NCBI RefSeq assembly: GCF_001297065.1 | Contig: NZ_LHOX01000001.1 | Coordinates: 17,992-81,991, forward strand | DNA from: Enterococcus sp. RIT-PI-f | GTDB taxonomy: Bacteria > Bacillota > Bacilli > Lactobacillales > Enterococcaceae | Reading direction: 5' to 3' | DNA: 64,000 nt | In this document: piece after piece, positions 24,460 to 33,093 of the stretch | Layout of the letters: the number at the start of each line of letters is the position of its first letter | Position numbering within the stretch: position 1 is the stretch's first letter | Translations under genes and position numbers: made by a program | The notes under the pieces: model-generated | What the model saw: only the letters and a program-made list of their open reading frames with translations | Told to the model about the DNA's origin: nothing | Database searches by the model: none

Positions 24460-24855
24460 ACTTATACACAATGTATAGATAAGCATTCTACACCAGTCAA
24501 GTCAGCAAATTCTACAAACTTCAAAACATACATTGATTAAAAGAAAATAGAGCGCCTTATTTTTATCAGTCCTATATCAGATAGCCTATAACATGCGACA
24601 CTGCTTCAAAGGAGAATGACTTCATCTGGGTAAGTCAATATTTAATATGTCACAAATATGTGCCGGACGTTGCTTGTTTTGTTGTCACACTGCCAAATCT
24701 TTTTCAGTCAATGGATGACTCAGTTTTTTGGCTACCAATATAATTCCCTTTTCACATCTCGTTCTTGCATATTTCTGCATTTAATGGACTATTATCCAAC
24801 TGCAGTATCATGTCCTAGTGTAAGAAAATCGTTGATTCCTTCTTCGCTTGTATTC
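24460..24855. other. Intergenic stretch without recognisable gene
   Basis: About 400 bp between the regulator and the ABC ATPase gene. Short open stretches on both strands (for example 24658-24855) show no ribosome site, no protein-like pattern I can name and no tRNA. It may contain old gene debris. Confidence 0.5.
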
Positions 24856-25590
24856 TCACGATTGAAATCCTTGAATAAACTGTCTCGTTCGTATTTCTTT
24901 TGAATGGTTAAACAATTCGTCTGGGGTGCCTCGCTCTAAAATCGTCCCTTGATCCAAAAATATGACCTGATCTGATACTTCTTTAGCGAATTTCATTTCA
25001 TGAGTCACGAGAATCATCGTCGTATTTTGATGGGCAACCTTTTTTATGAGCGCTAAAATACCTGAGACAAGTTCTGGATCCAAAGCCGACGTAGGTTCAT
25101 CAAATAAAATGACTTCTGGTTCAATGGCTAATGCCCGTGCGATGCCTACACGTTGCTGTTGCCCACCTGATAATTTATTCGGATAAAAGTCCATTCGGTC
25201 TGCCATACCCACCAAATGTAATTGCCCCTCTGCACGTTCGATGGCTTCTTTTTTAGACAGATTTTTCACTTGAATCAGCGCTTCCATGACGTTTTCTTTA
25301 ACTGTCTTTTTAGAGAATAGGGCATAGTTTTGAAAGACCATGGCTGTTTGTCTTCGGACAGCCAAGATATCTCTTTTTGTAGCCTTGGCTACATCGTAGA
25401 CAACCTCGCCGATTTGAATAGTGCCTGCGTCTGCAGGTTCTAAGAAATTAATCGAACGCAATAAGGTCGATTTACCGGAACCGCTTGACCCAATGATCGT
25501 AAGTACGTCACCAGTACCGACAGTCAAATTGATATTTTTTAATACATGATTATCTTTAAAAGACTTGTTCCAATTATTTAATGTAAGCAT
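24856..25590 (-). CDS. Polar amino-acid ABC transporter ATP-binding protein
   Basis: The 244-residue ATPase has Walker [10 protein letters not shown] (34-42), signature LSGGQQQR, Walker [14 protein letters not shown] and the H-loop LVTHEM. The [18 protein letters not shown] segment is typical of the GlnQ/HisP/TcyN polar amino-acid family. It starts 12 bp after the fused binding-protein/permease gene, so the two genes form a complete importer. Substrate choice lies in the partner. Confidence 0.93.
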   Translation of the reverse strand: MLTLNNWNKSFKDNHVLKNINLTVGTGDVLTIIGSSGSGKSTLLRSINFLEPADAGTIQIGEVVYDVAKATKRDILAVRRQTAMVFQNYALFSKKTVKENVMEALIQVKNLSKKEAIERAEGQLHLVGMADRMDFYPNKLSGGQQQRVGIARALAIEPEVILFDEPTSALDPELVSGILALIKKVAHQNTTMILVTHEMKFAKEVSDQVIFLDQGTILERGTPDELFNHSKEIRTRQFIQGFQS

Positions 25591-25602
25591 ATCTTTTCTC
25601 CT

Positions 25603-27210
25603 TTACTGATCCACTTTCAACTTGCGTTCGACTACCTTTGATAACTGCTCAATAAAAATACACATCGCCCAATACACAAGGGCAACGGCAATGTAGGCTT
25701 CAAAAAAGCGCAAGTTCGCACCGGCAATGATTCGTGTTTGACCCATGATATCTACAATTGTCACAGTGAAAGCTAATGAGGTTGCTTTAAGCAGACTTAT
25801 CAAGCTATTGGCTAGATTCGGCAAAGCTACTATTAACGCTGAGGGCAAAATGATCCGGCGCATGGTTTGCGCATTCGTCATACCAATCGATTTGGCCGCT
25901 TCAATCTCACTTTGATTAACAGATGATAAGGCCGCACGGAATGTTTCCGAAGTATAGGCAGCTTCATTCAGTCCAAACGCAATAAATACATACACTAACG
26001 CAGGGATCGCATTGACATCCGCACTAAAATGCAGCTTTTCTCCAAGCCATTCTACGAGAATAGGGAAGCCATAAAAGGACAAGAACAGTTGTACCAATTG
26101 TGGTGTCCCCCGCATAAATGAAACAAAAACATTACTCAACTGAGTCAATACAGAAATCTGTTTTATCTTAATCATGGCAATCAAAAAACCCAGCAAGAAC
26201 CCAATCGCCACTGATACGACCGTCATCAGTAAAGTGATGGGTAGTTTTGGCAACAATTGCTTCATGATTGTTGGAATCATCGACGGAACAAATAATTTCC
26301 CCTTCGTGCTTGCTTCGGTCTCGACAGCAGGATTTTCTGTAGCTGTCACGATTTCTTTGTTCAACGCATCATTTTTTTCAATAATCTCGTTTGTTAGTTT
26401 TGTATCGTCTTGACCTAAATACCGCTCACTGATTTCAGCCAATGTGCCATCCGCACGCATTTCTGCTAAAAGTCCATCCATTTCATTCCGTAATGCCACT
26501 TCATCTTTACGGTAAATAAAGTACGAACCGGGTTGTCTGATATCTGCTTCGTTTTCAATGGGATGCGTTTTTAGTGTAATGCCAAAGGTCGATTCCACAT
26601 CATGGACATAGGTCGTCGCGTAGATTGTTGCGTCAAATTTCCCGCTCTCTACATCGCGAATGATTTGCGATGGATCCGAATCCACATATTGGATGCGTAC
26701 AGCTTGGTCTGGATTGTCCTCATTCCACGACTCTAAAAATTGTGATTGTGGTGAAGCAGGGACAACCGCCACTGATTTTCCTTTCAGATCACCAATCGAC
26801 AATCCATCTGACTGGTCTGTAGCGGTTATCAACACATTATGAGTGACGATATATGGATACAGAGAAAACAAATATTTCTCTCGACGGTCACCACTTTCCC
26901 CAAGATTATTAACGACTAAATCAAATTTTTTCGCATCCAGTCCCGCAAACAATGAGGCAAACTCAGCTGTTTCAAATGTAAAGTTCAAAGTGTCTGAACG
27001 CTCGTCCATTTCTTTCAATACATCGATTTCAAATCCAGTCAATTGATTGTCTTCACTGAAAAAGTTCAATGGTTTGGTTTGACCAGAAGTTCCTACCACC
27101 ACGGTTTGCGCTGCTGCTTGAAAAGGACTCCCTACTACGACCAGTAATCCCAATATGACGGCTGCAACAACCAGTTGCCACCCTTTCTGTTCCTTGTCTC
27201 TTTTTTTCAT
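25603..27210 (-). CDS. Fused amino-acid binding protein and ABC permease
   Basis: The 535-residue protein combines an N-terminal signal/anchor (about 15-35), one solute-binding domain of the SBP3 family (about 36-270; NFFSEDNQLTGFEIDVLKEM) and a permease domain (about 310-535) with the EAA loop EAAKSIGMTNAQTMRRIILP. Such GlnPH-type fusions are common in lactic acid bacteria and work as dimers with a GlnQ-type ATPase, here the next gene. The substrate is not evident, but the Tyr/Phe-rich leader peptide upstream points to an aromatic amino acid. A cystine or arginine carrier remains possible. Confidence 0.9.
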   Translation of the reverse strand: MKKRDKEQKGWQLVVAAVILGLLVVVGSPFQAAAQTVVVGTSGQTKPLNFFSEDNQLTGFEIDVLKEMDERSDTLNFTFETAEFASLFAGLDAKKFDLVVNNLGESGDRREKYLFSLYPYIVTHNVLITATDQSDGLSIGDLKGKSVAVVPASPQSQFLESWNEDNPDQAVRIQYVDSDPSQIIRDVESGKFDATIYATTYVHDVESTFGITLKTHPIENEADIRQPGSYFIYRKDEVALRNEMDGLLAEMRADGTLAEISERYLGQDDTKLTNEIIEKNDALNKEIVTATENPAVETEASTKGKLFVPSMIPTIMKQLLPKLPITLLMTVVSVAIGFLLGFLIAMIKIKQISVLTQLSNVFVSFMRGTPQLVQLFLSFYGFPILVEWLGEKLHFSADVNAIPALVYVFIAFGLNEAAYTSETFRAALSSVNQSEIEAAKSIGMTNAQTMRRIILPSALIVALPNLANSLISLLKATSLAFTVTIVDIMGQTRIIAGANLRFFEAYIAVALVYWAMCIFIEQLSKVVERKLKVDQ

Positions 27211-27240
27211 TTTTCTCCATACCTCTTTCCTTATCTACAC

Positions 27241-27272
27241 AAAAAACCGACATCAGATCATTCTAATGTCGG
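27241..27272 (-). terminator. Attenuator terminator in the ABC transporter leader
   Basis: On the minus strand CCGACAT / ATGTCGG, extended inward by three pairs past one mismatch, is followed by six T residues (27241-27246), about 30 bp before the transporter start. It lies inside the leader, not after a gene. The segment TCTAATGTAGGG (27310-27321) can pair with its 5' arm CCGACATTAGA over eight consecutive bases plus two more, and would then act as an antiterminator. Confidence 0.75.
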
Positions 27273-27358
27273 CAGAAAGTTGTATAAAAAATCAGTTTCG
27301 ATTTCTCAGCCCTACATTAGATTCACCAATCTATGCAGGCACCAAAAATGAGCTCTTC

Positions 27359-27400
27359 ATAGATACAAACAACTGTTGTTTGCATCTATATGACGCAAAC
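27359..27400 (-). promoter_or_regulatory. Alternative stem set (segments 2, 3, 4) of the leader
   Basis: In transcript order: GTTTGCGTCA (27391-27400, segment 2), ATAGATGCAAACAA (27376-27389, segment 3) and TTGTTTGTATCTAT (27359-27372, segment 4). 3:4 forms a 14-bp stem with one wobble; 2:3 forms a 9-bp stem with a five-base loop; and segment 1, TGATGCAAAC at 27451-27460 over the peptide start codon, can pair with segment 2 over 10 bp. Mutually exclusive pairs like these are the hallmark of ribosome-controlled attenuation. Confidence 0.65.
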
Positions 27401-27401
27401 A

Positions 27402-27458
27402 TCATCTATAAAAAGCGTAATAATAAAATTGTCCAGTATTCATTACGTGCGTTTGCAT
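27402..27458 (-). CDS. Tyr/Phe-rich leader peptide, 18 residues
   Basis: A perfect AAGGAGG (27467-27473) lies eight bases before an ATG. The peptide reads MQTHVMNTGQFYYYAFYR and stops at TGA (27402-27404). Four Tyr and two Phe codons fall within eight positions (residues 11-17), just before segment 2 of the alternative stems. Ribosome stalling here under shortage of charged tRNA-Tyr or tRNA-Phe would change which stem forms. The promoter, the strong ribosome site, the biased codons and the downstream terminator together support a real leader peptide, although none has been tested. Confidence 0.68.
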   Translation of the reverse strand: MQTHVMNTGQFYYYAFYR

Positions 27459-27489
27459 CAAAAAAGCCTCCTTGTCTTTATTAAGAAAT

Positions 27490-27518
27490 ATTCTATCCAT
27501 TTATTCAGGGTACGTCAA
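27490..27518 (-). promoter_or_regulatory. Promoter of the ABC transporter leader
   Basis: On the minus strand TTGACG (27513-27518), a 17-bp spacer and TAGAAT (27490-27495) make a strong sigma-A promoter. Transcription would start just before the leader-peptide ribosome site and about 270 bases upstream of the transporter gene. Confidence 0.8.
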
Positions 27519-27589
27519 CTGTTTTTACTTTTTTTATTGCCTCATTCGTTATTTTGTTGATCATTCAAGCCATGGTACCAAAGTACCGA

Positions 27590-28831
27590 TTACCGGTGGA
27601 CAGCTAGTGTAAACACCTCATCACCGATATATACCTTTTCGATTCGACTAAGATCATTATAGTATGTCATATAGGTCATATCATTGGTTCCCTGCTGATC
27701 CTGTGGATTTAAAATTGCCAATTCTTGTTTGTTCCCTTCACTATCTTCCGCAATCACTGAACTACCTGCTAACCGTGTTGTATACGGTGTTTGGATATGG
27801 ACAGATAATGGAGAAACAGTAATAGATACTGCTTTGTCCGTACTTTCAAATACTTTCGTTGGCAATGGATCAGGATCACCCATGTCTATAGTCCAATCAG
27901 CAGAAATTTGTTCTGTAAACAACGTACCAGAAATAGTGAAAGCATCCACCTTATCCAATTCATCTATGTCAAAAACAAATTCTTTCCGATACGTTTTATT
28001 CGCTCCCTGATAATAATCAAACAGATATGTCACAGTCGGCTGATATGCCGCTTCTGTGTCTGTATTCACTGAAAGTAAAAGGTCATTGATGGATTTGTTC
28101 AGGCTTTGAATCTGGACATGGAATCTATCTTGAATCATCCCATAGCTGTTGATAGCGAAATAGTCGTCTGTTGACCGATGTTCTCCCTTAAGAATCAAGA
28201 GCGGATCATTGGCTTCCTCAATGCCTGTACTGTTTAAAATAGCTGAACGAGATATTTGCTCAGATTGCTTGGCAGCCCTCTCTTCAATGCTGCTTAACTT
28301 TATCTCCTCTTTGATTTTGACTGGATTTGTTTGCAGCAGTTTAATCGCTAATTCGGATAATTTATCGAAACTGGTGAGTAAAAAGAACTGCTTCCTATGC
28401 TCTTTTTCAGGCGTGATTTCTTTGACCACAGACACACCAGGTACATCAGCAGGATCAATCAACACTTTCTGCTCAGTCCCTTCAGTCGATATGACTGTGT
28501 AATACACACCATTATCTTGAAAATACTGCATCAGCCGAATTTTAACCCCATTTTTTGTGACACTGGTTTCCTCTTGCGGTGTCAACAAAGTGCTAAAGTT
28601 GTGCCCAAAATACGTGTTGATGATTTTGGAAAGATAAGGAACAGTCGTAAAACCAACTAAAGTAAGGATCAAAAAAAACGCAACCATCAATGCGACACTT
28701 TTTTTCAGCCTCTTCGGTTTTCGGGGAACTGATTTAGACTGAACTGCGCGAAAAATTCGTTGTTCATCAATCGTATCAAGCAGGCCTTCTTCCTGCAAGA
28801 AGAGATCCACTTTCTGAGTATCCTGTTTCAT
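27590..28831 (-). CDS. DUF4179-type anti-sigma-like membrane protein
   Basis: The 413-residue protein has a cytoplasmic N-terminus (1-45), one transmembrane helix (about 46-68) and a large extracytoplasmic domain. This layout and the four-base overlap with an upstream sigma-70-like gene are those of DUF4179 proteins, thought to be membrane anti-sigma factors. The N-terminal segment (LLDTIDEQRIFRAVQSK) would bind the sigma factor and release it on an envelope signal. The signal is unknown. Confidence 0.78.
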   Translation of the reverse strand: MKQDTQKVDLFLQEEGLLDTIDEQRIFRAVQSKSVPRKPKRLKKSVALMVAFFLILTLVGFTTVPYLSKIINTYFGHNFSTLLTPQEETSVTKNGVKIRLMQYFQDNGVYYTVISTEGTEQKVLIDPADVPGVSVVKEITPEKEHRKQFFLLTSFDKLSELAIKLLQTNPVKIKEEIKLSSIEERAAKQSEQISRSAILNSTGIEEANDPLLILKGEHRSTDDYFAINSYGMIQDRFHVQIQSLNKSINDLLLSVNTDTEAAYQPTVTYLFDYYQGANKTYRKEFVFDIDELDKVDAFTISGTLFTEQISADWTIDMGDPDPLPTKVFESTDKAVSITVSPLSVHIQTPYTTRLAGSSVIAEDSEGNKQELAILNPQDQQGTNDMTYMTYYNDLSRIEKVYIGDEVFTLAVHR

Positions 28832-29385
28832 CTCGCATCCATCCCCTCTCTGATCATGTCTTTCAAGCGTTTTTTATAGTAGAAAAGGATATTATTGATT
28901 TCTTTCAGTGGTATGCCGAGTGCATTTTGGATATCTTTTGGTTTTTGATTCAAAATCAATCGCCGCACCATGACCTCTCTGGCTTTGTCAGGCAAGGCAA
29001 GGAACATATCAAGATAGTGATCATCAAACCAATCAGGTATTTGTTGATGTTGATACAGACCAGCTAGTGAAGCGAACAATTTCTTCTCTCGATTGTTCTT
29101 TACCACTTTGTTTTTTGCCAAACTGATGACTTTCCAAGACAAATAGGTTTTCAAAGAGGCTCTTTCAGGATTGTACTTTTCGGGATACCGCCACAGAAAA
29201 ACAAAGGTATCTTGTACGACTTCTTCTATTTCTTGCACACGTTGCGCATACTGTTTGGTAAGTACAATCGCCGCTGCCGCATACAAGTCATGCGAATAGG
29301 TATCAATGACTTCTCTTAACGCATCATTGTTTTGCTGCAGCAAACGGTCTTTCAAATACGCATCTTTTTCATTCATCTCCAGCAT
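28828..29385 (-). CDS. Sigma-70 family (ECF-like) sigma factor
   Basis: The 185-residue protein has region 2 (EEVVQDTFVFLWRYPEKYNP, where promoter melting and core binding occur) and region 4 (LPDKAREVMVRRLILNQKPKDIQNALGIPLKEIN region, a helix-turn-helix). Size and spacing are those of an ECF sigma factor. The start at 29385 follows AAAGGAG. It is translationally coupled to the DUF4179 gene by a four-base overlap. The regulon cannot be seen from this window. Confidence 0.88.
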   Translation of the reverse strand: MLEMNEKDAYLKDRLLQQNNDALREVIDTYSHDLYAAAAIVLTKQYAQRVQEIEEVVQDTFVFLWRYPEKYNPERASLKTYLSWKVISLAKNKVVKNNREKKLFASLAGLYQHQQIPDWFDDHYLDMFLALPDKAREVMVRRLILNQKPKDIQNALGIPLKEINNILFYYKKRLKDMIREGMDAR

Positions 29386-29468
29386 TTTTCTCCTTTATAT
29401 TTATATACAAGACAAAGTATTAAAAATACTAAAATGATGTAAAAATTTATTTCGGCTCTATAATTTAT

Positions 29469-29590
29469 GGGACTGATGAATCAGAAATGATTCTTCAGTC
29501 CCATTTTCATTTTGGATAAAAAATATATCATTTTCTAGTATGATTAGGTCAAGACAAAAAAAATCAACTGAGAAAATGATATGCTACTGG
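29469..29590. repeat. IS-end-like repeat, copy 1 (partner at 61231-61340)
   Basis: A hairpin (GGGACTGA-GAATCA / TGATTC-TCAGTCCC) is followed by a T-rich stretch and a further inverted repeat, ATATCATTTTCT / AGAAAATGATAT. The same order of sequence, including GATTCTTCAGTCCCATTTTC, recurs at 61231-61340. Together with the transposase fragment downstream this looks like the remains of an insertion element. Confidence 0.6.
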
Positions 29591-29688
29591 ACAATTAATT
29601 GATATTTTGGCCACAAAATATCTACACGATTAGCAAGCTATTTCCTTAGCTATATTAACCCAAAAGAAATGGAATTCTTAGTTACAGA

Positions 29689-29805
29689 TATGAACTCGCT
29701 TACTTCCAGCTCACCAATGGAAAAATAGAAGCGAAGAATACCCATATAAAGACAATGAAGCGAGGATCCTACGGATTTAAATCATTTGAGAACATGAGAA
29801 TTTGA
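29689..29805 (+). pseudogene. ISL3-type transposase C-terminal remnant
   Basis: The plus strand reads NGKIEAKNTHIKTMKRGSYG, then FKSFENMRI and a stop. This is the conserved end of ISL3-family transposases (Asn-Gly-x-Ile-Glu...Lys-x-x-Lys-Arg-x-x-x-Gly), which contains the last catalytic Glu. No start or upstream catalytic domain remains within 200 bp. It is a decayed insertion sequence. Confidence 0.75.
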
Positions 29806-29846
29806 ATCTTATTGATCAATCAATTAATCAAAGTAAGATAACAAAA

Positions 29847-29885
29847 AAATCTGAGCCAGAATAAGGTACATTCTGACCCAGATTT
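29847..29885 (-). terminator. Terminator after the pentitol dehydrogenase gene
   Basis: AAATCTGAGCCAGAAT / ATTCTGACCCAGATTT forms a stem with two imperfect pairs, followed by a T-run on the minus strand. It lies about 55 bp after the stop at 29938 and ends the PTS operon. Confidence 0.75.
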
Positions 29886-29937
29886 AATCTTACACAATTC
29901 ATCAGTCCTTATTGACAAATATCCAGAATTATTTCAA

Positions 29938-30996
29938 TCAAAAATCTTCTGGGTTTGACGCGATAATTACCTTTATCTCATTACCCTCCATGACTTTTTC
30001 AAAAGCTGTATGCCATTTTTCAAGAGGATATACTTTGGTGATCATCCTGTTGATGTCGATTGCACCTTTATCTAAGAGATGAATTGCTATTGGCCAGTCA
30101 TAGGGATTTTGTGAGCGACTGCCAATATACTCTATTTCTCTTTGAATAATAGACTCGGTATCAATATCGACTACCTTTGAAGAAAATAAACCCACTTGAA
30201 TGAATTGTCCTTTTTTGCGAATCAAAGGTAAGCCCTCATTCACTGCAAGGACAGCACCTGAAGCATCATAAACTTTATCAACGCCACGACCATGGGTTAC
30301 TTTTTGGACAACGGCGGCTAAATCATCTGTAAGTGTATCAACAACGACATCAGCGCCCATCGACTTTGCTAATTCTAAACGATGCGCATCTTTGGTAATT
30401 CCTGTCATAATCACGGTGGCACCAATTTCTTTTGCGATTTGTAATAAGAATAAGCCAATCGGTCCAGGACCCATAATAATAATCGTATCTTGCAATTCAA
30501 GACGACTCAATTGATACATTGCGTGAACACAGCAGGCTAACGGCTCACTCATAGCTGCTCCTTCATAGCTTAAGCTGTCTGGGAGAATATGGATGCTTTC
30601 TTCTCTGGCCAACACATAATTTGCCATACTACCATTTTGCTGTGTCCCAAGACCTTTTCGATAAGGACAAAGATTGTATTGTTTATTTTTACAGTACTCG
30701 CACTTATTGCAGACATAAAAGGTTGTTTCACTTGTAACGCGATCACCAATTTTGACACTGGTCACTTTTTGACCAATAGCTACGACTTTCCCTGAAAATT
30801 CATGACCTAAAACCACTGGAGTTGTTGGATTATTATATTCACCTTTGTAAGTATGGATATCTGAACCGCAGATACCAGTATAAGCCACCTCAATCAAAAC
30901 CTTATCTTCTGTTGCTTCTGGAATTGTCAATTCAATAAATTCCATGTTGTCATATCCAGGACGCTGTTTTGAAACACCGTACATTTTTTTTGTCAT
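29938..30996 (-). CDS. Zinc-dependent polyol(-phosphate) dehydrogenase
   Basis: The start at 30996 is chosen for GGAGG nine bases upstream; 352 residues. It is a medium-chain dehydrogenase: catalytic zinc ligands Cys43 (ICGSDIH) and His65-Glu66 (VVLGHE), structural zinc Cys 96, 99, 102 and 110 (CNKCEYCKNKQYNLC), and the NAD fold with MGPGPIGLFLL. The sorbitol/arabitol dehydrogenase branch fits best. As the last gene of an operon encoding a Gat-type PTS it should oxidise a polyol phosphate, most plausibly a pentitol 5-phosphate, giving a ketopentose phosphate for the divergent phosphoketolase. Confidence 0.88.
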   Translation of the reverse strand: MTKKMYGVSKQRPGYDNMEFIELTIPEATEDKVLIEVAYTGICGSDIHTYKGEYNNPTTPVVLGHEFSGKVVAIGQKVTSVKIGDRVTSETTFYVCNKCEYCKNKQYNLCPYRKGLGTQQNGSMANYVLAREESIHILPDSLSYEGAAMSEPLACCVHAMYQLSRLELQDTIIIMGPGPIGLFLLQIAKEIGATVIMTGITKDAHRLELAKSMGADVVVDTLTDDLAAVVQKVTHGRGVDKVYDASGAVLAVNEGLPLIRKKGQFIQVGLFSSKVVDIDTESIIQREIEYIGSRSQNPYDWPIAIHLLDKGAIDINRMITKVYPLEKWHTAFEKVMEGNEIKVIIASNPEDF

Positions 30997-31009
30997 CGTC
31001 AACTGCCTC

Positions 31010-32278
31010 CTACATTAAAGTTGAAACAAGTTCTGCTAATTTCAAGAAAATCCAATTTAAAAAGTTTCCGCCAGTATCTAGATTACTGATTTCAGCGGCG
31101 CCTTTGGGAAATTCAACGATTCCTTGTGCCATTTCTGTCAACACAGGCGCATAATTGGTTGCCATAAGCAAGGCTAGTGTGATAACGACTGTCAATGAAA
31201 TCACAGAATGAAGAATATTTCCCTTTCTGCTTGGGACCACAAGGGCTGCAAAAAATGGGATCGTTGCAAGATCCCCAAAAGGTAAGACGCGATTGCCAGG
31301 CAATATCACGGCAATAAATAATGTAATGGGTACCATTAAAAGACCGGTAGCTAAAGCAGCAGGGGATCCAGTGGCTAAAGCCGCATCCATACCAAGATAA
31401 ATTTCGCGATCACCGTAACGCGTTTGCAGCACTTTTTGCGCACTTTCTTGAATTGGTATCAAACCTTCCATTAGAATCTTAACCATCCGAGGCATAAGAA
31501 ACATCACACCACCCATGGTCATTCCAATTTGTAATATTCCTGCAAAATCATAACCGCCTAATAGACCTAGCCCTCCCCCAATAATGATTCCCATGATCAT
31601 CGGCTCACCGAAAATACCGAATCTTTTTTGGATGGTTTCTGGATTGACGTCCAATTTATTAATTCCTGGGATTTTATCTACAAGCCATCCAATCGGGATA
31701 CCAAGCAAAGCATAGCCTTGCGCAGATCCAGTCGTTAAACTGATTCCCTCCAAGCCATAATATTCTTGCACGCTTGGTGCGGTTTTATCTGCGATTATTT
31801 GAACAAAAACTGTGTAAATAATCCCGCAAATGATGCCAAAAATAAAACTATTTGTTACAATATAACCGGTTGCTGCAGCCGCACTCATGTGCCAGTAATT
31901 CCAGATATCGATATTTAGTGTTTTTGTCCAGTTCAAAGCGAGCATAATCAAATTGACGATTAAAATTACTGGAATCATCACAGCTGCGATTGGTTGCGCC
32001 CAAGTACCAGCTGCGACTGTTGGCCAGCCTGCGTCGATAATCGTTAGGTTTAAACCAAACCTTGCGACCATCGCTTGTGCTGCAGGACCAACGCTTGTTG
32101 TTAATAGGTTGATGACTAAATTGATGCCTATCATCCCGATCCCAACAGTGATACCTGATAGTATCGCTTTTTTGGGATGTACCCTAAAAATAATTCCCAC
32201 AATGAAGATGATAATTGGCAGCATCACACTTGCTCCGACATTTAAAATACTTTGAACAACATTCATTAGACTATCCAT
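31010..32278 (-). CDS. PTS EIIC, galactitol/pentitol family
   Basis: The 422-residue membrane protein has about ten spans and the sequence pattern of the GatC family (VHPKKAILSGITVGIGMIG near the start). It forms the sugar channel of a phosphotransferase system, with EIIB and EIIA encoded directly upstream in the order A-B-C. Gat-type EIIC proteins carry galactitol or pentitols; the neighbouring dehydrogenase and phosphoketolase favour arabitol, xylitol or ribitol. Confidence 0.88.
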   Translation of the reverse strand: MDSLMNVVQSILNVGASVMLPIIIFIVGIIFRVHPKKAILSGITVGIGMIGINLVINLLTTSVGPAAQAMVARFGLNLTIIDAGWPTVAAGTWAQPIAAVMIPVILIVNLIMLALNWTKTLNIDIWNYWHMSAAAATGYIVTNSFIFGIICGIIYTVFVQIIADKTAPSVQEYYGLEGISLTTGSAQGYALLGIPIGWLVDKIPGINKLDVNPETIQKRFGIFGEPMIMGIIIGGGLGLLGGYDFAGILQIGMTMGGVMFLMPRMVKILMEGLIPIQESAQKVLQTRYGDREIYLGMDAALATGSPAALATGLLMVPITLFIAVILPGNRVLPFGDLATIPFFAALVVPSRKGNILHSVISLTVVITLALLMATNYAPVLTEMAQGIVEFPKGAAEISNLDTGGNFLNWIFLKLAELVSTLM

Positions 32279-32305
32279 TTTTTTCTCCTTTTTTGATTAA
32301 ATTTA

Positions 32306-32596
32306 TTATTGCATGTTTTTCACTACCTCAATAATCTCATTTTCAAGTTTTTCTGTTCCAATCCCCGTTAAAAATGCCATCGCCTTTATTGCGGGGATTT
32401 TGTAACTTGTTGGCAGCATGGTGGTGGAAATCAGTAGATCTGCTTGATCTTGCTTCGCGGCAGCTTCTGAAATTTTTATTTGGACAATATCAACAGGAAT
32501 ATTTCGCCGTTTGAACAACTCTTCGACTTTCTTCATGACAACTGTTGAGGTGGCGATTCCAGCGCCACATGCGACTAATACTCTGATTTTTTTCAT
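32306..32596 (-). CDS. PTS EIIB, galactitol/pentitol family
   Basis: The start at 32596 (GAGGAG upstream) gives 96 residues. The phosphocysteine loop VACGAGIATSTVVMKK is at the very start, as in GatB-type EIIB proteins. It would take phosphate from EIIA and pass it to the polyol during import. It sits between the EIIA and EIIC genes; the longer open frame upstream only overlaps the end of the EIIA gene. Confidence 0.92.
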   Translation of the reverse strand: MKKIRVLVACGAGIATSTVVMKKVEELFKRRNIPVDIVQIKISEAAAKQDQADLLISTTMLPTSYKIPAIKAMAFLTGIGTEKLENEIIEVVKNMQ

Positions 32597-32615
32597 TTTT
32601 ATCTCCTCATCTTTC

Positions 32616-33092
32616 TTATAGTTGGTTTTGTTTGATTGTTTCCAAAAATTCGTTTGTGTTCGTTGAATCAATCAACTGTTGTAAAACGATATGATTTTGC
32701 AATAGCCCTATTAGAGACTGCAACATCTCTAGTTGGGCATGAGGTCGATTCAATCCGAGTATGAAAATAATATCTGCTTTTACGGTTTGTTCTGGATCCT
32801 CCATACTACTAAAATCAATAGGTGATTTATTTGTCACCACCGCAACAAATTCTTGCAAGACACATTCTGCATCTGTATGGGGAATGGCAGCGCCTGCTTT
32901 ACCTAATTGAATACCGGTGGGAAAAGATTGTTCCCGTTCTTTTATTCGTTGCAAAAAATCTGCTCGCGTCCATCCAAGTTCCAGGGCAGCTTGACTAATT
33001 GTTTCAAACAATTCATCTTGGGTTGCCATCGATGCTTGAATAAAGAGTAAAGGTTTCTTCAAATAAGTACTCAATTTTGGGTTCTCTTCCAT
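32616..33092 (-). CDS. PTS EIIA, fructose/mannitol/galactitol type
   Basis: The start at 33092 (TTGGAGG upstream) gives 158 residues. The phosphorylated His lies in GAAIPHTDAECV, and FPTGIQLGK before it is typical for GatA/fructose-type EIIA. It accepts phosphate from HPr. Its gene starts one base after the PRD regulator stop, so regulator and transporter are co-transcribed. Confidence 0.92.
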   Translation of the reverse strand: MEENPKLSTYLKKPLLFIQASMATQDELFETISQAALELGWTRADFLQRIKEREQSFPTGIQLGKAGAAIPHTDAECVLQEFVAVVTNKSPIDFSSMEDPEQTVKADIIFILGLNRPHAQLEMLQSLIGLLQNHIVLQQLIDSTNTNEFLETIKQNQL

Positions 33093-33093
33093 C

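Noticed and set aside
27290..27330. TPP riboswitch or T-box in the ABC transporter leader
   Set aside because: A CTGAGA and a TGGTGCC occur, but the further conserved TPP parts and the T-box core TGGNACCGCG are missing. The leader is better explained by peptide-controlled attenuation.
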